From Limnohabitans sp. Jir72 (GTDB lineage Bacteria; Pseudomonadota; Gammaproteobacteria; Burkholderiales; Burkholderiaceae_C), in NCBI RefSeq assembly GCF_003063575.1, contig NZ_NESC01000011.1, forward strand, positions 32,001 through 96,000: a DNA stretch of 64,000 nt, read 5' to 3'. Below are positions 37,229-46,548 of this stretch, piece by piece. Positions within the stretch are counted from its first letter, which is position 1. Every line of letters starts with the position of its first letter. The notes beneath the pieces were generated by a model. That model was not told where the DNA came from and did no database searches. It saw only the letters and a list, made by a program, of their open reading frames with translations. Both the position numbers and the translations under genes were made by a program.

Positions 37229-38998
37229 TCAGTGTTCCGTTCCAAGGTAAGCCGCACGCACGGCAGGGCTGGCCTGAATTTCAGCGGGGGTGCCTTGGGT
37301 CAGCAGCGTGCCGAACTCCATCACCACCAAGTGGTCGCACACGTCCATCACCAGGTCCATGTCGTGCTCGACCAGCAAGATGCTCATGCCCTCAGTTTGC
37401 AGCTGGCGCAGCACGGCGGCCAGGGCTTCCTTTTCCTTGTGGCGCAAACCGGCGGCGGGCTCGTCCAGCAGCAGCAGCGCAGGATCGCAGCACAGCGCCC
37501 GGGCGATTTCCATCAGGCGTTGCGGGCCCATGGCCAGGTTGCCGGCCTGCTCGTGCAGGTAAGCGCCCATGCCGATGCGTTCGAGCTGGCGCTGGGCTTC
37601 TTTCATCAGGCTTTGTTCTTCGGCCTGGTTGGTGCGCAGCATGGACGCGACCACGCCACTGCGGCCACGGGTGTAAGCGCCCATGGCCACGTTTTCGAGC
37701 ACGGTCATGTCGGGGATCATCTTCACGTGCTGGAAGGTGCGGGCCATGCCCTGACGCGAGATGTCGCGTGAAGGCAGGGCGCTGATGTCGCTGCCACGGA
37801 ACAAGACCTGCCCGCTGGTTTTGGACAACACGCCGGTGATCAGGTTGAAGGTGGTGGACTTGCCTGCACCGTTGGGTCCGATCAGGCCCACGATCTGGCC
37901 CGCCGCGATGTTGAAGCTGATGTCGTTGACGGCGGTCAGGCCACCGAACTGTTTGCGGATCTTGTCCACTTGCAGCACCACATCGCCTTGCGCTGGCTTG
38001 CTGCGTGCAGGCAGGTCGGGCGCGTTGTGCCAATCCACCTTGCGCGGCGGGCTGGGCATTTTGCGGGCGACGATCGACCACAGGCCATCGGGCAGGTACT
38101 TGAGCACCAGCACCAGCGCGATGCCGAAGACGATGACTTCGTAGCTGCCGCTGGTGCCGATCAGGGCAGGCAGCAGCACTTGCAACTGGTCGTCCAACAA
38201 CTTGATGAGCCCCGCGCCTACGATGGCGCCCCAAACATAACCCACACCACCGACCACGGTCATGAACAGGTACTCAATGCCCATCTTCAGGCCAAAGGCC
38301 GAGGGGTTGACGGTGCGCTGGAAGTGCGCGAGCAACCAGCCCGCCACCGATGCGAACAGGGCGGCGATGACGAAAATCGTGACCTTGTAGCGGAAAGTGC
38401 TGATGCCCATGGCTTCGGCCATTTGCGTGCCGCCCTTGAGCGAGCGGATCGCCCGGCCAGGTCGCGAGTCCAGCAGGTTGAGCAGCGCAATCGCCCCGGC
38501 CAGCAAAATGGCCCAGGTCAGCACAAAAAACAGGCGGCCCTGGCCGATGTCAACGCCACCAATGGACAAGCTTTTCAGGCCCAGCAGGCCGTCGTATTTG
38601 CCCAATGCATCCAGGTTGCCCATGAGGTAGTACAGCGCCAGGCCCCAGGCAATCGTGGCCAGCGGCAGGTAGTGACCCGACATGCGCAGCGTGATCAGTC
38701 CCACGACCAGCGCACTGACGGCGGTGAAGCCCAAGCCCACAAACAAGGTCAGCCAGGGCGACATGCCGGTGTTGAGTGTGAGCCAGGCGGTGGTGTAGGC
38801 GCCGATGCCCACAAAGGCCGCTTGGCCAAACGAGGTGAGGCCACCCACGCCGGTCAGCAGCACCAGACCCAGACACACCAAGGCATACAGCCCGATGTAG
38901 TTGAGCTGTGCGATCCAGAAATCAGGCAATGGCAGCACGGCCACCAGCGGGACGGCGGCGATCAGCAGCCACAAAGCGATGTTTTGTTTTTTCAGCAT
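37229..38998 (-). CDS. Fused permease-ATPase ABC transporter subunit (LivM-LivG)
   Basis: A 589-residue fusion. Residues ~1-310 are a LivM-type permease with about eight to ten helices (GLTSFGQAAFVGIGAYTTAW is the conserved early segment). After a linker (HNAPDLPARSKPAQGD) comes a LivG-type ATPase with Walker A GPNGAGKST, Walker B LLLLDEPAAGL and the LivG-specific helix region RTFQHVKMIPDMTVLENVAMG. The signature motif reads NLAMGPQRLMEIARAL, with MGPQ in place of the usual SGGQ. Fusions of these subunits occur in Burkholderiales. Adjacent livH and livF complete the importer. Confidence 0.93.
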   Translation of the reverse strand: MLKKQNIALWLLIAAVPLVAVLPLPDFWIAQLNYIGLYALVCLGLVLLTGVGGLTSFGQAAFVGIGAYTTAWLTLNTGMSPWLTLFVGLGFTAVSALVVGLITLRMSGHYLPLATIAWGLALYYLMGNLDALGKYDGLLGLKSLSIGGVDIGQGRLFFVLTWAILLAGAIALLNLLDSRPGRAIRSLKGGTQMAEAMGISTFRYKVTIFVIAALFASVAGWLLAHFQRTVNPSAFGLKMGIEYLFMTVVGGVGYVWGAIVGAGLIKLLDDQLQVLLPALIGTSGSYEVIVFGIALVLVLKYLPDGLWSIVARKMPSPPRKVDWHNAPDLPARSKPAQGDVVLQVDKIRKQFGGLTAVNDISFNIAAGQIVGLIGPNGAGKSTTFNLITGVLSKTSGQVLFRGSDISALPSRDISRQGMARTFQHVKMIPDMTVLENVAMGAYTRGRSGVVASMLRTNQAEEQSLMKEAQRQLERIGMGAYLHEQAGNLAMGPQRLMEIARALCCDPALLLLDEPAAGLRHKEKEALAAVLRQLQTEGMSILLVEHDMDLVMDVCDHLVVMEFGTLLTQGTPAEIQASPAVRAAYLGTEH

Positions 38999-38999
38999 G

Positions 39000-40040
39000 T
39001 CAGTGGTCCTCGTCCGAATGGCCGCTGCGCAGCGAGCGCACGAGAAGAATGGGCAGCACCAGCGTGAACACGATCACCTCTTTGAATGCACTGGCCCAGA
39101 AAGAGCCGAAAGACTCGACCACGCCGACGAACAGGGCGCCCAGCAAAGCGCCAGGGTAGCTCGACAGACCCGCGATCACGGCGGCCACAAAACCTTTGAG
39201 ACCGATCAGGAAACCCGAGTCGTAAAACACGGTGGTGGTGGGGCCGATCAGCAGACCCGACAAAGCCCCGATGAAGGCCGCCAGCAAGAAGGTCAGTTGC
39301 CCCGAGGTGTGGCTGGAGATGCCCATCAGGCGGGCCCCCGTGCGGTTGACGGCGGTGGCGCGCAGGGCTTTGCCGCGCAGCGACTTTTCAAAGTACAGCC
39401 ACATGAGCACGATCAGGGCCAGTGACACCACGAAGATGATCACAGTCTGGCCCGACAGCGCCAATGGGCCGACGGTGAAACGTTCGTCCCAAAACGGCGG
39501 GTTGCGAAAGCCTTCGGCGCCAAAGAACAGCAGGCCCAGACCCGTCATGGCGAAGTGCACACCGACCGACACGATCAACAGCACCAGCGGGGTGGCCGCT
39601 TCGAGCGACTGATAAGCCACGCGGTACACCAGCGGGCCAAATGCTGTGACGATGGCCACGCTGAGTGCGGCTTGCACGCCCAGCGGAAATTGTTGGGGCG
39701 CAGCCCAGATGGACAGCACGGAAATGAGGGCTGGGAAGGCCAAGGTCTTGAGTGCGGACTGTGCGGCACGCAGGGCATGACCATGGTGACGCCAGCGCTC
39801 AAACAGCTCCATCAGCGCCGCGACCACGGCCAAAATCAGCAGCAGCCAGACGGTGCCGGGCGTTTTGCCGGTTTGCAGCATGGCCAAGGTGAGGGCACCG
39901 TAGGCCACAAATTCACCTTGCGGAATGAAGATGACCCGCGTGACGGTGAACACCAGCACGGTGGCCAGCCCAAGCAGGGCATAGACAGCGCCATTGGTGA
40001 ACCCGTCCAGCAGCAAAATGCTGGCGATCGAGAAGTCCAT
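39000..40040 (-). CDS. livH: ABC transporter permease (LivH type)
   Basis: Inner-membrane permease of 346 residues from MDFSIASILLLDGFTNGAVY (ATG at 40040). About eight hydrophobic helices; the segment VTRVIFIPQGEFVAYGAL and GARLMGISSHTSGQLTFLLA are LivH hallmarks, followed by FIGLKGFVAAVIAGL-like sequence (LIGLKGFVAAVIAGLSSYPG). It is one base upstream of the fused LivM-LivG gene. A longer reading to 40145 adds residues unlike the family. Confidence 0.93.
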   Translation of the reverse strand: MDFSIASILLLDGFTNGAVYALLGLATVLVFTVTRVIFIPQGEFVAYGALTLAMLQTGKTPGTVWLLLILAVVAALMELFERWRHHGHALRAAQSALKTLAFPALISVLSIWAAPQQFPLGVQAALSVAIVTAFGPLVYRVAYQSLEAATPLVLLIVSVGVHFAMTGLGLLFFGAEGFRNPPFWDERFTVGPLALSGQTVIIFVVSLALIVLMWLYFEKSLRGKALRATAVNRTGARLMGISSHTSGQLTFLLAAFIGALSGLLIGPTTTVFYDSGFLIGLKGFVAAVIAGLSSYPGALLGALFVGVVESFGSFWASAFKEVIVFTLVLPILLVRSLRSGHSDEDH

Positions 40041-40152
40041 GGGAAACCTTGAAGAGAAAAACGGGGGAGCCCTTTGGCTTGGTGCACATGCCCACTTGAG
40101 GGCGATGTCTGGCATCTTTCGCCAGTCAGGCGGGGCCTGCAACAAGCCACAT

Positions 40153-40199
40153 TCGCCCGCAGGGGCGGGCTCCTACAAGTGCGCCCCTGCGGGTGATGG
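40153..40199. repeat. Divergent copy of the palindromic repeat (livK-livH gap)
   Basis: An inverted copy, TCGCCCGCAGGGGCGGGCTC followed by CTACAA, plus a partial forward half (GCGCCCCTGCGGGTGATGG). Sequence differs from the main family by CGCCCGCAGGGG in place of CGCCCACAGGGT. It ends 8 bases before the livK stop. Confidence 0.7.
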
Positions 40200-40206
40200 C
40201 AAGGTC

Positions 40207-41340
40207 TTATTCGACCTTGAACTTGCCGTCGGCCACTTTCATGACCACACCGGTTTCCATGGTGTAGCCCCAGTGGTCAGTGGCGGTCCAGTTCATCACG
40301 CCGTGCGCGAACACGGTGCGGCCCATGGTTTCCAGCGAGTCGCGCAGTGCGGTGCGGAATTCAGGCGTGCCGGGCTTGGCTTTTTTCAGCGCCATGGGCA
40401 CAGCTTTTTCCAGTGCGATCTGGGCGTCATAAGCGTGGCCCGAGAACTGGTTGTGTGTGCCCGCGCCGTAGGCTTTGTCGTACTTGGCCACGAAGTCCAG
40501 CGCCACCTTCTTGGAAGGGTGGCTGTCGGGCAACTGGTCAGGCACGATGACGGGACCGGCGGCCACAAAAGTGCCCTCGACGGTCTTGCCGCCCACGCGC
40601 ATCAGGTCCATGGTGGCTGCGGCGTGTGTCTGGTAAATCTTGCCTTTGTAACCACGCTCGGCCAGGCCCAGCTGGGGCATGGCAGCGCCAGAGCCCGAAG
40701 CCACGACCAGCACCGCATCAGGGTTGGCGGCGTTGATCTTCAGGGCTTGTGGGGTCACGCTGGTGTCGGTGCGGGCAAAGCGCTCGGTGGCGACGATCTT
40801 GATGCCTGCCTTGTCGAGCAAAGGCGTGACTTCTTTGAGCCACTGCTCGCCATAAGCGTCGGTGTAGCCCAAGAAGCCCAGGGTCTTGATGCCCTGCTTT
40901 TTCATGTGCTCCACCATGGCGTGGCCAATGACCGTGTTGGACTGGGGCAGACGGAACATCCACTTGTCTTTGCCTGCTGGCACACCCACAGGTGAACCAG
41001 CCAATTGCACGGTGCCGGCTTCAGCGGCGATGTCGGTCATGGCGGCAGCCACGGCGGTGATGCACGAGCCGATGATCAGGTCGACCTTGTCCTCGGTCAC
41101 AAAGCGGCGGGCGTTGGCCGCGCCTTTGCCGGGATCGGTGCCGTCGTCCAGCACGATCAGCTGGACTTTTTCACCGCCAATGGTTTGCGGGAAGAGCTTG
41201 AACTGGTTTTGCATGGGGATGCCCAGGCCGGAGCCAGGGCCGGTCAAGGCCAGGCTCACGCCGATCTTGATGTCGGCCAGCGCAGCGGTGCTGGACACGG
41301 CAGTGATGGCCAAAGCCAGCAGGGTTTTCTTGAGTTTCAT
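40207..41340 (-). CDS. ABC transporter periplasmic substrate-binding protein (LivK-like)
   Basis: Type I periplasmic binding protein, 377 residues, with a signal peptide (MKLKKTLLALAITAVSSTAA, cut near ALA-DIKIGVS). Domain landmarks are IKIGVSLALTGPGSGLG, ARRFVTEDKVDLIIGSCITA, GFLGYTDAYGEQWL and AYDAQIALEKAVPMAL. It delivers cargo to the LivH/LivMG/LivF importer. A GAGGAGAC ribosome site precedes the ATG. In the hydroxycinnamate operon it likely binds an aromatic carboxylate; binding residues cannot be judged by eye. Confidence 0.93.
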   Translation of the reverse strand: MKLKKTLLALAITAVSSTAALADIKIGVSLALTGPGSGLGIPMQNQFKLFPQTIGGEKVQLIVLDDGTDPGKGAANARRFVTEDKVDLIIGSCITAVAAAMTDIAAEAGTVQLAGSPVGVPAGKDKWMFRLPQSNTVIGHAMVEHMKKQGIKTLGFLGYTDAYGEQWLKEVTPLLDKAGIKIVATERFARTDTSVTPQALKINAANPDAVLVVASGSGAAMPQLGLAERGYKGKIYQTHAAATMDLMRVGGKTVEGTFVAAGPVIVPDQLPDSHPSKKVALDFVAKYDKAYGAGTHNQFSGHAYDAQIALEKAVPMALKKAKPGTPEFRTALRDSLETMGRTVFAHGVMNWTATDHWGYTMETGVVMKVADGKFKVE

Positions 41341-41416
41341 GCTTGTCTCCTCGGAGGGTGGGTTGGAAAACGCAGGTTAGGGGATAACGGAAAAGTTGAC
41401 AGCGGCAAGGCCCTGA

Positions 41417-41836
41417 TCAGCTGCACAAGGCCTTGATGTCTTCAGGCACAGGGATCGCTTTGATGCGGTCCGGATCTTCGGGGTGCTTGATGCAAAAGGC
41501 GCGCACTTCGGTGCCTTCGCACAGCACGGTGTCGCCCCGCATGACCACATGCTTGTGGACGATGACCTTCTCGCGCCACTCCTGCACGCTGGTGTGCACT
41601 TGGATGGTTTCGCCATAGGTGGCGGGGCGGATGAATTTGGTGTTGATTTCCAAGAGCGGCGTGCCGATGATGCCGCGCGTCTTGACCAGCTCGCGCCAGG
41701 GCGGCACGCCGCACTTGACGAAAAAATTCAAGGACGAGGCGTCCATCCACTTGGAGAAGTTGGGGAAGAAAACGATGCCTGCGGGATCGCAGTCACCGAA
41801 CATCACTTGCACTTCGTAAACAACGGTTTTGCTCAT
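41417..41836 (-). CDS. Acyl-CoA thioesterase (4-hydroxybenzoyl-CoA thioesterase family)
   Basis: Hotdog-fold thioesterase of 139 residues hydrolysing an acyl- or aroyl-CoA. The catalytic motif VMFGDCDPAGIVFFPNF (Asp of D-x-D-P-A-G) is present near residue 11, followed by FIRPATYGETIQVHTSV. In this operon it could release an aromatic acid such as a benzoate derivative from its CoA ester after beta-oxidation, or relieve CoA trapping. It sits 10 bases after the SDR gene on the same strand. Confidence 0.92.
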   Translation of the reverse strand: MSKTVVYEVQVMFGDCDPAGIVFFPNFSKWMDASSLNFFVKCGVPPWRELVKTRGIIGTPLLEINTKFIRPATYGETIQVHTSVQEWREKVIVHKHVVMRGDTVLCEGTEVRAFCIKHPEDPDRIKAIPVPEDIKALCS

Positions 41837-41846
41837 GTTTGTTCTC

Positions 41847-42632
41847 TCAGCGTGGGGCCATGCGCAGCGCGCCGTCCAGACGAATGGTTTCGCCGTTCAG
41901 GTGGTCGTTGCTGACGATGTGGCAGGCCAGCTCGGCGAACTCGCTGGGTTTGCCCAGACGTGCGGGGAAGGGAATGCTGGCGGCCAGCGACTGCTGGATG
42001 GGCTCGGGCAAGGTTTCCATCAGCGGGGTCTTGAACAAGCCGGGGGCGATGGTGCACACACGGATGCCGTGTTGCGCCAGATCGCGCGCCATGGGCAGCG
42101 TCATGCCGGCCACACCGGCTTTGGATGCGCTGTAGGCTTGCTGGCCGACTTGACCATCAAAGGCCGCGACCGAGGCGGTGAAGACCATCACGCCACGTGC
42201 ACCGTCTTCCATGGGGTCGAGCTTGGCACAGGCGGCTGCAAACAAACGCGCGGCGTTGTAGGTGCCGATCAGGTTCACGTTGATCACCTTGGCGAAGTCT
42301 TCCAGCGGCGCGGCGTTACCGTCTTTGCCGACCACGCGCTTGGCCGAGCCGATGCCGGCGATCTGCATCAGGATGCGGGCGGGGCCGTGGGCAGCGGCGG
42401 CGGTCTCGATGGCATGCTGCATGCTGTCGGGGTCGCTCACATTGCACTTGACGGCCACGGCGCAGCCGTTTCCAAATTGCGCGCCGATGTCTTTGGCCAC
42501 GCGTTCGGCGTTGTCCATATTGAGGTCGAGCACCGCGACCTTGGCGCCCAAACGGGCCAATTCGCGGGCCGTGGCCTCGCCCAAACCGGAGCCACCGCCG
42601 GTGACCAGTGCTGCTTGTCCTTGGATGTTCAT
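41847..42632 (-). CDS. SDR-family 3-hydroxyacyl-CoA dehydrogenase-like protein
   Basis: Short-chain dehydrogenase of 261 residues. The NAD loop is TGGGSGLGEATA near residue 11, followed by AVLDLNMDNAERV (Asp after strand 2 favours NAD). The active site is TASVAAFDGQVGQQAYSASKAG (S...YxxxK). IAPGLFKTPLM and RLGKPSEFAELACHIV resemble the HSD17B10 / type II 3-hydroxyacyl-CoA dehydrogenase branch. It likely oxidises the 3-hydroxyacyl-CoA formed by the crotonase of this operon before thiolysis. Confidence 0.9.
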   Translation of the reverse strand: MNIQGQAALVTGGGSGLGEATARELARLGAKVAVLDLNMDNAERVAKDIGAQFGNGCAVAVKCNVSDPDSMQHAIETAAAAHGPARILMQIAGIGSAKRVVGKDGNAAPLEDFAKVINVNLIGTYNAARLFAAACAKLDPMEDGARGVMVFTASVAAFDGQVGQQAYSASKAGVAGMTLPMARDLAQHGIRVCTIAPGLFKTPLMETLPEPIQQSLAASIPFPARLGKPSEFAELACHIVSNDHLNGETIRLDGALRMAPR

Positions 42633-42659
42633 GTCAGTTCCTTTTCGTGTGTCGTGTTT

Positions 42660-43217
42660 TGTAGGAGCCCACCCCCGTGGGCGATGGTATTAGACGGCGT
42701 GTACCACGCCCATCGCCCACAGGGTGGGCTCCTACAAAGGGTTCAAATGTGTTTGATCAGTGCGAGTCTGCTGTTGTTGTTGTAGGAGCCCACCCCGTGG
42801 GCGATGGCATTTGAGGGCGTGTACCACGCCCATCGCCCACAGGGTGGGCTCCTACAAAGGGTTCAAATGTGTTGGATCAGTGCGAATTTGCTGTTGTTGT
42901 TGTAGGAGCCCACCCCGTGGGCGATGGCATTTGAGGGCGTGTACCACGCCCATCGCCCACAGGGTGGGCTCCTACAAAGGGTTCAAATGTGTTGGATCAG
43001 TGCGAATTTGCTGTTGTTGTTGTAGGAGCCCACCCCCGTGGGCGATGGTATTAGACGGCGTGTGCCACGCCCATCGCCCACAGGGTGGGCTCCTACAGAG
43101 GGTTCAAATGTGTTGGATCAGTGCGAATCTGCTGTTGTTGTTGTAGGAGCCCACCCCGTGGGCGATGGTATTCGAGGGCGTGTACCACGCCCATCACCCA
43201 CAGGGTGGGCTCCTACA
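42660..43217. repeat. 120-bp tandem array, about 4.6 copies, of inverted repeat pairs
   Basis: Units begin at 42660, 42781, 42901, 43021 and 43142 (last one partial). Each holds a forward copy of the palindromic repeat, a 25-30 base spacer with GGCGTGT(A/G)CCACGCC, an inverted copy, and a linker GGGTTCAAATGTGTT(G/T)GATC followed by AGTGCGA and GCTGTTGTTGT. Units are nearly identical. The array fills the whole SDR-thiolase gap; open frames through it are products of the repeat. Confidence 0.95.
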
Positions 43218-43222
43218 AGGGG

Positions 43223-44473
43223 TCATATGGCTTCGGGGTTTTCGATCAGCAGCGCAATGCCTTGCCCACCGCCCACGCAGGCACTGGAGATGCCGTAGCG
43301 CAAACCGCTGCGTTTCAGTTCACGCGCCAGCGTGATGGTCAAGCGCACGCCGGTGGCGGCCAGGGGGTGGCCCAAGGCGATCGCGCCGCCGTTGACGTTG
43401 AGCTTGGACAAATCCAGGCCGAGCTCGCGGCCCACGGCCAGGGTTTGAGCGCCTTGGGCTTCGTTGATTTCGAAGCGGCCAATGTCGGACAGCTTGAGGC
43501 CTGTGCGCTCCAGCAGCAAGCGAATGGCGGGTGCGGGGCCAATGCCCATGATCTCGGGTGGTACGCCCACAGCCGCTGCCGCGACCACGCGGGCCAGCGG
43601 CTTTTTGCCTTGCGCTTTGGCGTAAGCACCGGACGTGACCACACAGGCCGCAGCAGCATCGACCAGGGCCGAGCTGTTGCCGCCGGTCTGCACGCCGCCT
43701 TCGTAAACAGATTTGAGCTTGGCCAGCACTTCGGGCGGCGAGATGCGGGGGTGCGTGTCGGTGGCCACTTCGGTGACCTTGCCTTGCAGCTTGATGCCAC
43801 GGGCTTTGTAGCCTTCGAGTTCAAATTTTTCGGTGACCACGGGCACGATTTCACCGGCATGAAAACCGGCGGCTTGTGCGGCCACGGCCTTGGCAAACGA
43901 GTCGGACGCGAACTGGTCCACCTCTTCGCGGGTGATGTTGTACTTTTTGGCCAAGTTCTCGGCCGTCTGGATCATGTTGATGCCTGCGGCCGGATCTTTC
44001 AGCGCTTCCCACATGTAGTCTTTGAAGCCCACGGGTGCACCCAGCTTGAAACCGGTGCGGTGGTCAAAGGCGGCAATCGGGTTGCGCGTCATGCTCTCGG
44101 TGCCCACCACCAGTGCGGCGTCGCAAACGCCCGCTTCGATCTGCTCGCCCGCTTGGCGGAACAGTTCAAAGCCGGTGCCGCAAATGCGCTGGGTCATGAT
44201 GGCGGGCACTTCTTGCGGCACGCCGGCATACAAACCAATGTGGCGGGGCAAGAAGAATTGGTCAAAGTCGCCAGGGGCCATGTTGCCGGTGATGACCGAG
44301 CCAATCTCGGTGGGGGCAATGCCTGCACGCTTCAAAGCTTCGCGTGCCGCCTTGATGCCCAAGTCTGTGGGCGAGATGTGGCCGAGAGCGCCGCAATAGT
44401 CCACCATGGGCGTGCGCACGCCTTCGTGCATCCACACATCGGCAAACGCGTTGAAAAATCCTTTGGAAGCCAT
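43223..44473 (-). CDS. Thiolase (acetyl-CoA C-acyltransferase)
   Basis: Cleaves a 3-ketoacyl-CoA with CoA, the last beta-oxidation step; 416 residues from MASKGFFNAFADVWMHEGVR at 44473. The active cysteine lies in TQRICGTGFELFRQAG near residue 91. The conserved NVNGGAIALGHPLAATG (His) and the C-terminal SACVGGGQGIALLIE (second Cys) are intact. In this operon the substrate is probably a 3-keto-3-arylpropanoyl-CoA, giving an aroyl-CoA. The TTG/ATG region upstream is repeat DNA, so the longer start is rejected. Confidence 0.95.
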   Translation of the reverse strand: MASKGFFNAFADVWMHEGVRTPMVDYCGALGHISPTDLGIKAAREALKRAGIAPTEIGSVITGNMAPGDFDQFFLPRHIGLYAGVPQEVPAIMTQRICGTGFELFRQAGEQIEAGVCDAALVVGTESMTRNPIAAFDHRTGFKLGAPVGFKDYMWEALKDPAAGINMIQTAENLAKKYNITREEVDQFASDSFAKAVAAQAAGFHAGEIVPVVTEKFELEGYKARGIKLQGKVTEVATDTHPRISPPEVLAKLKSVYEGGVQTGGNSSALVDAAAACVVTSGAYAKAQGKKPLARVVAAAAVGVPPEIMGIGPAPAIRLLLERTGLKLSDIGRFEINEAQGAQTLAVGRELGLDLSKLNVNGGAIALGHPLAATGVRLTITLARELKRSGLRYGISSACVGGGQGIALLIENPEAI

Positions 44474-44490
44474 AGTTGTCTTTCTGTTTT

Positions 44491-44658
44491 TGTAGGAGCC
44501 CACCCCGTGGGCGATGGCTTGCTGTGTATCCGGCGGCGAATCGCCCACAGGGGTGGGCTCCTACAGGGGTGTCATTGTGGTGTTTTGGTTTTTTGTAGGA
44601 GCCCACCCCGTGGGCGATGTATCCGGCGGCGAATCGCCCACAGGGGTGGGCTCCTACA
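44491..44658. repeat. Two inverted pairs of the palindromic repeat
   Basis: Pairs at 44491-44565 and 44594-44658 share the spacer GTATCCGGCGGCGAA and the linker TGT..TTTT, as a two-unit duplication. They fill the gap between the feruloyl-CoA synthase stop and the thiolase start. Confidence 0.92.
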
Positions 44659-44664
44659 AGGGGT

Positions 44665-46515
44665 TCATTGGGGTTTCACGATGTAGTGCAGCGTGCCTTC
44701 GTGCAGCGCCGCCACGGTGTCGGCGCGGTGGGTGAGCACCGAGCGTTGGTTGATCGAGCCCTTGTCGGTGATCTCGCCCTTGTCAATCGTCGGCGGCTCG
44801 CTCAGCAAGCACAGGCGGGCAATGCGGTTGGCGCTGCCGGTGCCGGTTTTGGCCAACGCGTTGACGATCTCCTGAAACTTGGCCAGCACCGGGGCTGAGG
44901 CGAGCACTTCGGACAAAGGCACATCAACGCCCAGACCGCTCAAAGCGCGCACAGCAGGCGTCGGGAAAATCATGGCCCCGACTTCTTTCATGTTGATGCC
45001 CGTCAGCACCGCGTCTTGAATGTAGGGCGCTCCGGCCGCGATGATCTTGCCGCGCAGCGGGCCCACACTCACGAAGGTGCCGGTGGCCAGTTTGAAGTCT
45101 TCGGCAATGCGGCCGTCAAACTTCAGGCCCAAATGCACATCGGTCTCGTCGATCCACTTGACCGCGTCGCCCGTCTTGAAGAAGCCTTCTTCGTCAAAGG
45201 CACCAGCGGTTTCTTCCGGGTTGCGCCAGTAGCCCGGCGTGATGTTGGGGCCACGGTACCGCACTTCGGTCTTGCCTTGCATGTCCACCAGCTTGAGTTC
45301 CAAGCCGGGGGTGGGCACGCCCAGGTCGCCCGCTTGCACAAAGGGGTTGGTCACGAAGATGCCGAACGGCCCGGACTCGGTCATGCCGAGACCCGTGCCC
45401 ATGACGATGCGTTCTCCAACTTCGCGTTCTTGCGATTCGTACAGGCTGTCCCAAATCGGCTGGGCCAAGGCGGCACCGGCATAAAAGAACATCTGCACGC
45501 GTGACAGCAAGGTCTTGCGCAGTTGATCGTCGGTTTTCATCGCGTGGGCGATCGCTTCAAAGCCGGTGGGCACGTTGAAGTAGACCGTGGGCGCGATCTC
45601 GCGCAGGTTGCGCAAGGTCTCGCCAATCAGTGCGGGGGTGGGCTTGCCGTCGTCAATGTAGAGCGTGCCGCCGTGGTAGATCGTCATGCCCACGTTGTGG
45701 TTGCCACCGAAGGTGTGGTTCCACGGCAGCCAGTCGACCAGCACCAATTCTTTTTCGGCCAGCACCGGCATGGACTGCGCCATTTGCTGCTGGTTGGCGC
45801 ACCACAGGCGCTGGGTGTTGATGACGGCTTTGGGCAACTTGGTCGAGCCGCTGGTGAACAAAAACTTGACGATGGTGTCGGGGCCGGTGGCAGCAATGGC
45901 GGCGTCCACGGCTGGCGTGGCGGTGGTGGCGCACAGGCTCTCGAACGTTGTGACTTGCCGGCCTTCCACAGCGCCATCACACATCACCACTTCCATGTCC
46001 TCACTCACCGTGGCGGCAATGGCTTTGGCGTAGCGCGCGTCGGTGGCGAACACCATGCCAGGCGTGACGGTTTTGAGCACATGCTTGAGCTTGTCGTAGT
46101 CGACGCTGACCAGCGAGTAGGGTGGCGAGGTGGGCACAAAGGGCACGCCTGCGACCATGGCCCCCAAGGCCAGCAGGGCGTGTTCCAGGCTGTTCTCGCT
46201 CAAGATGACCACGGGACGCTCGGCGTTCAGACCCCGGTCGATCAGGCCTTGCGCAATGCTGCGTGCGGTCTGCCAGGCTTGTGCGTAGCTGATGTGTTTC
46301 CAGTCGCCAGTGCTGCCGTCGGCTTGCTTGACACGGCGTGCCATGAACGTGTGGTCTGGCTGGGTTTCAGCCCAGTGTTGCAGGCGGTCGGTCATGCGCT
46401 CGGCAAAGGGCTGCAGTTCCTGATCGGCTTTGAGGTAGTGGGTGCCAGGTGCACCATCGCGCAGCGTGACGCGGGTCACGCCGAACTTCAGGGGGCGGAA
46501 TTGGGGGGCGTTCAT
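44665..46515 (-). CDS. Feruloyl-CoA synthase (AMP-dependent acyl-CoA ligase)
   Basis: Activates a hydroxycinnamate such as ferulate with ATP and CoA; 616 residues. AMP-binding motifs are FLFTSGSTKLPKAVI near residue 217, LVDWLPWNHTFGGNHN, the VMGTGLGMTESGPF segment and FFKTGDAVKWID, then FDGRIAEDFKLATGTFVSVGPLR. Those last stretches, and WLPWNHTFGGNHN in particular, are typical of annotated feruloyl-CoA synthases. No canonical GK lysine motif of other ligases is obvious; the end reads GEITDKGSINQRSVL. A GGAGAC site precedes the ATG. Substrate range cannot be deduced further. Confidence 0.92.
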   Translation of the reverse strand: MNAPQFRPLKFGVTRVTLRDGAPGTHYLKADQELQPFAERMTDRLQHWAETQPDHTFMARRVKQADGSTGDWKHISYAQAWQTARSIAQGLIDRGLNAERPVVILSENSLEHALLALGAMVAGVPFVPTSPPYSLVSVDYDKLKHVLKTVTPGMVFATDARYAKAIAATVSEDMEVVMCDGAVEGRQVTTFESLCATTATPAVDAAIAATGPDTIVKFLFTSGSTKLPKAVINTQRLWCANQQQMAQSMPVLAEKELVLVDWLPWNHTFGGNHNVGMTIYHGGTLYIDDGKPTPALIGETLRNLREIAPTVYFNVPTGFEAIAHAMKTDDQLRKTLLSRVQMFFYAGAALAQPIWDSLYESQEREVGERIVMGTGLGMTESGPFGIFVTNPFVQAGDLGVPTPGLELKLVDMQGKTEVRYRGPNITPGYWRNPEETAGAFDEEGFFKTGDAVKWIDETDVHLGLKFDGRIAEDFKLATGTFVSVGPLRGKIIAAGAPYIQDAVLTGINMKEVGAMIFPTPAVRALSGLGVDVPLSEVLASAPVLAKFQEIVNALAKTGTGSANRIARLCLLSEPPTIDKGEITDKGSINQRSVLTHRADTVAALHEGTLHYIVKPQ

Positions 46516-46548
46516 GCTTGTCTCCGTTGTTCTTCTTTGAGTGTTGAC

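Noticed and set aside
42660..43217. CRISPR array
   Set aside because: Units are 120 bp, near-identical throughout with no variable spacers, and no cas gene is present.
42760..43298. Open frames with repeated [17 protein letters not shown] peptides
   Set aside because: They translate the 120-bp tandem repeat array and have no start signals or coding texture.
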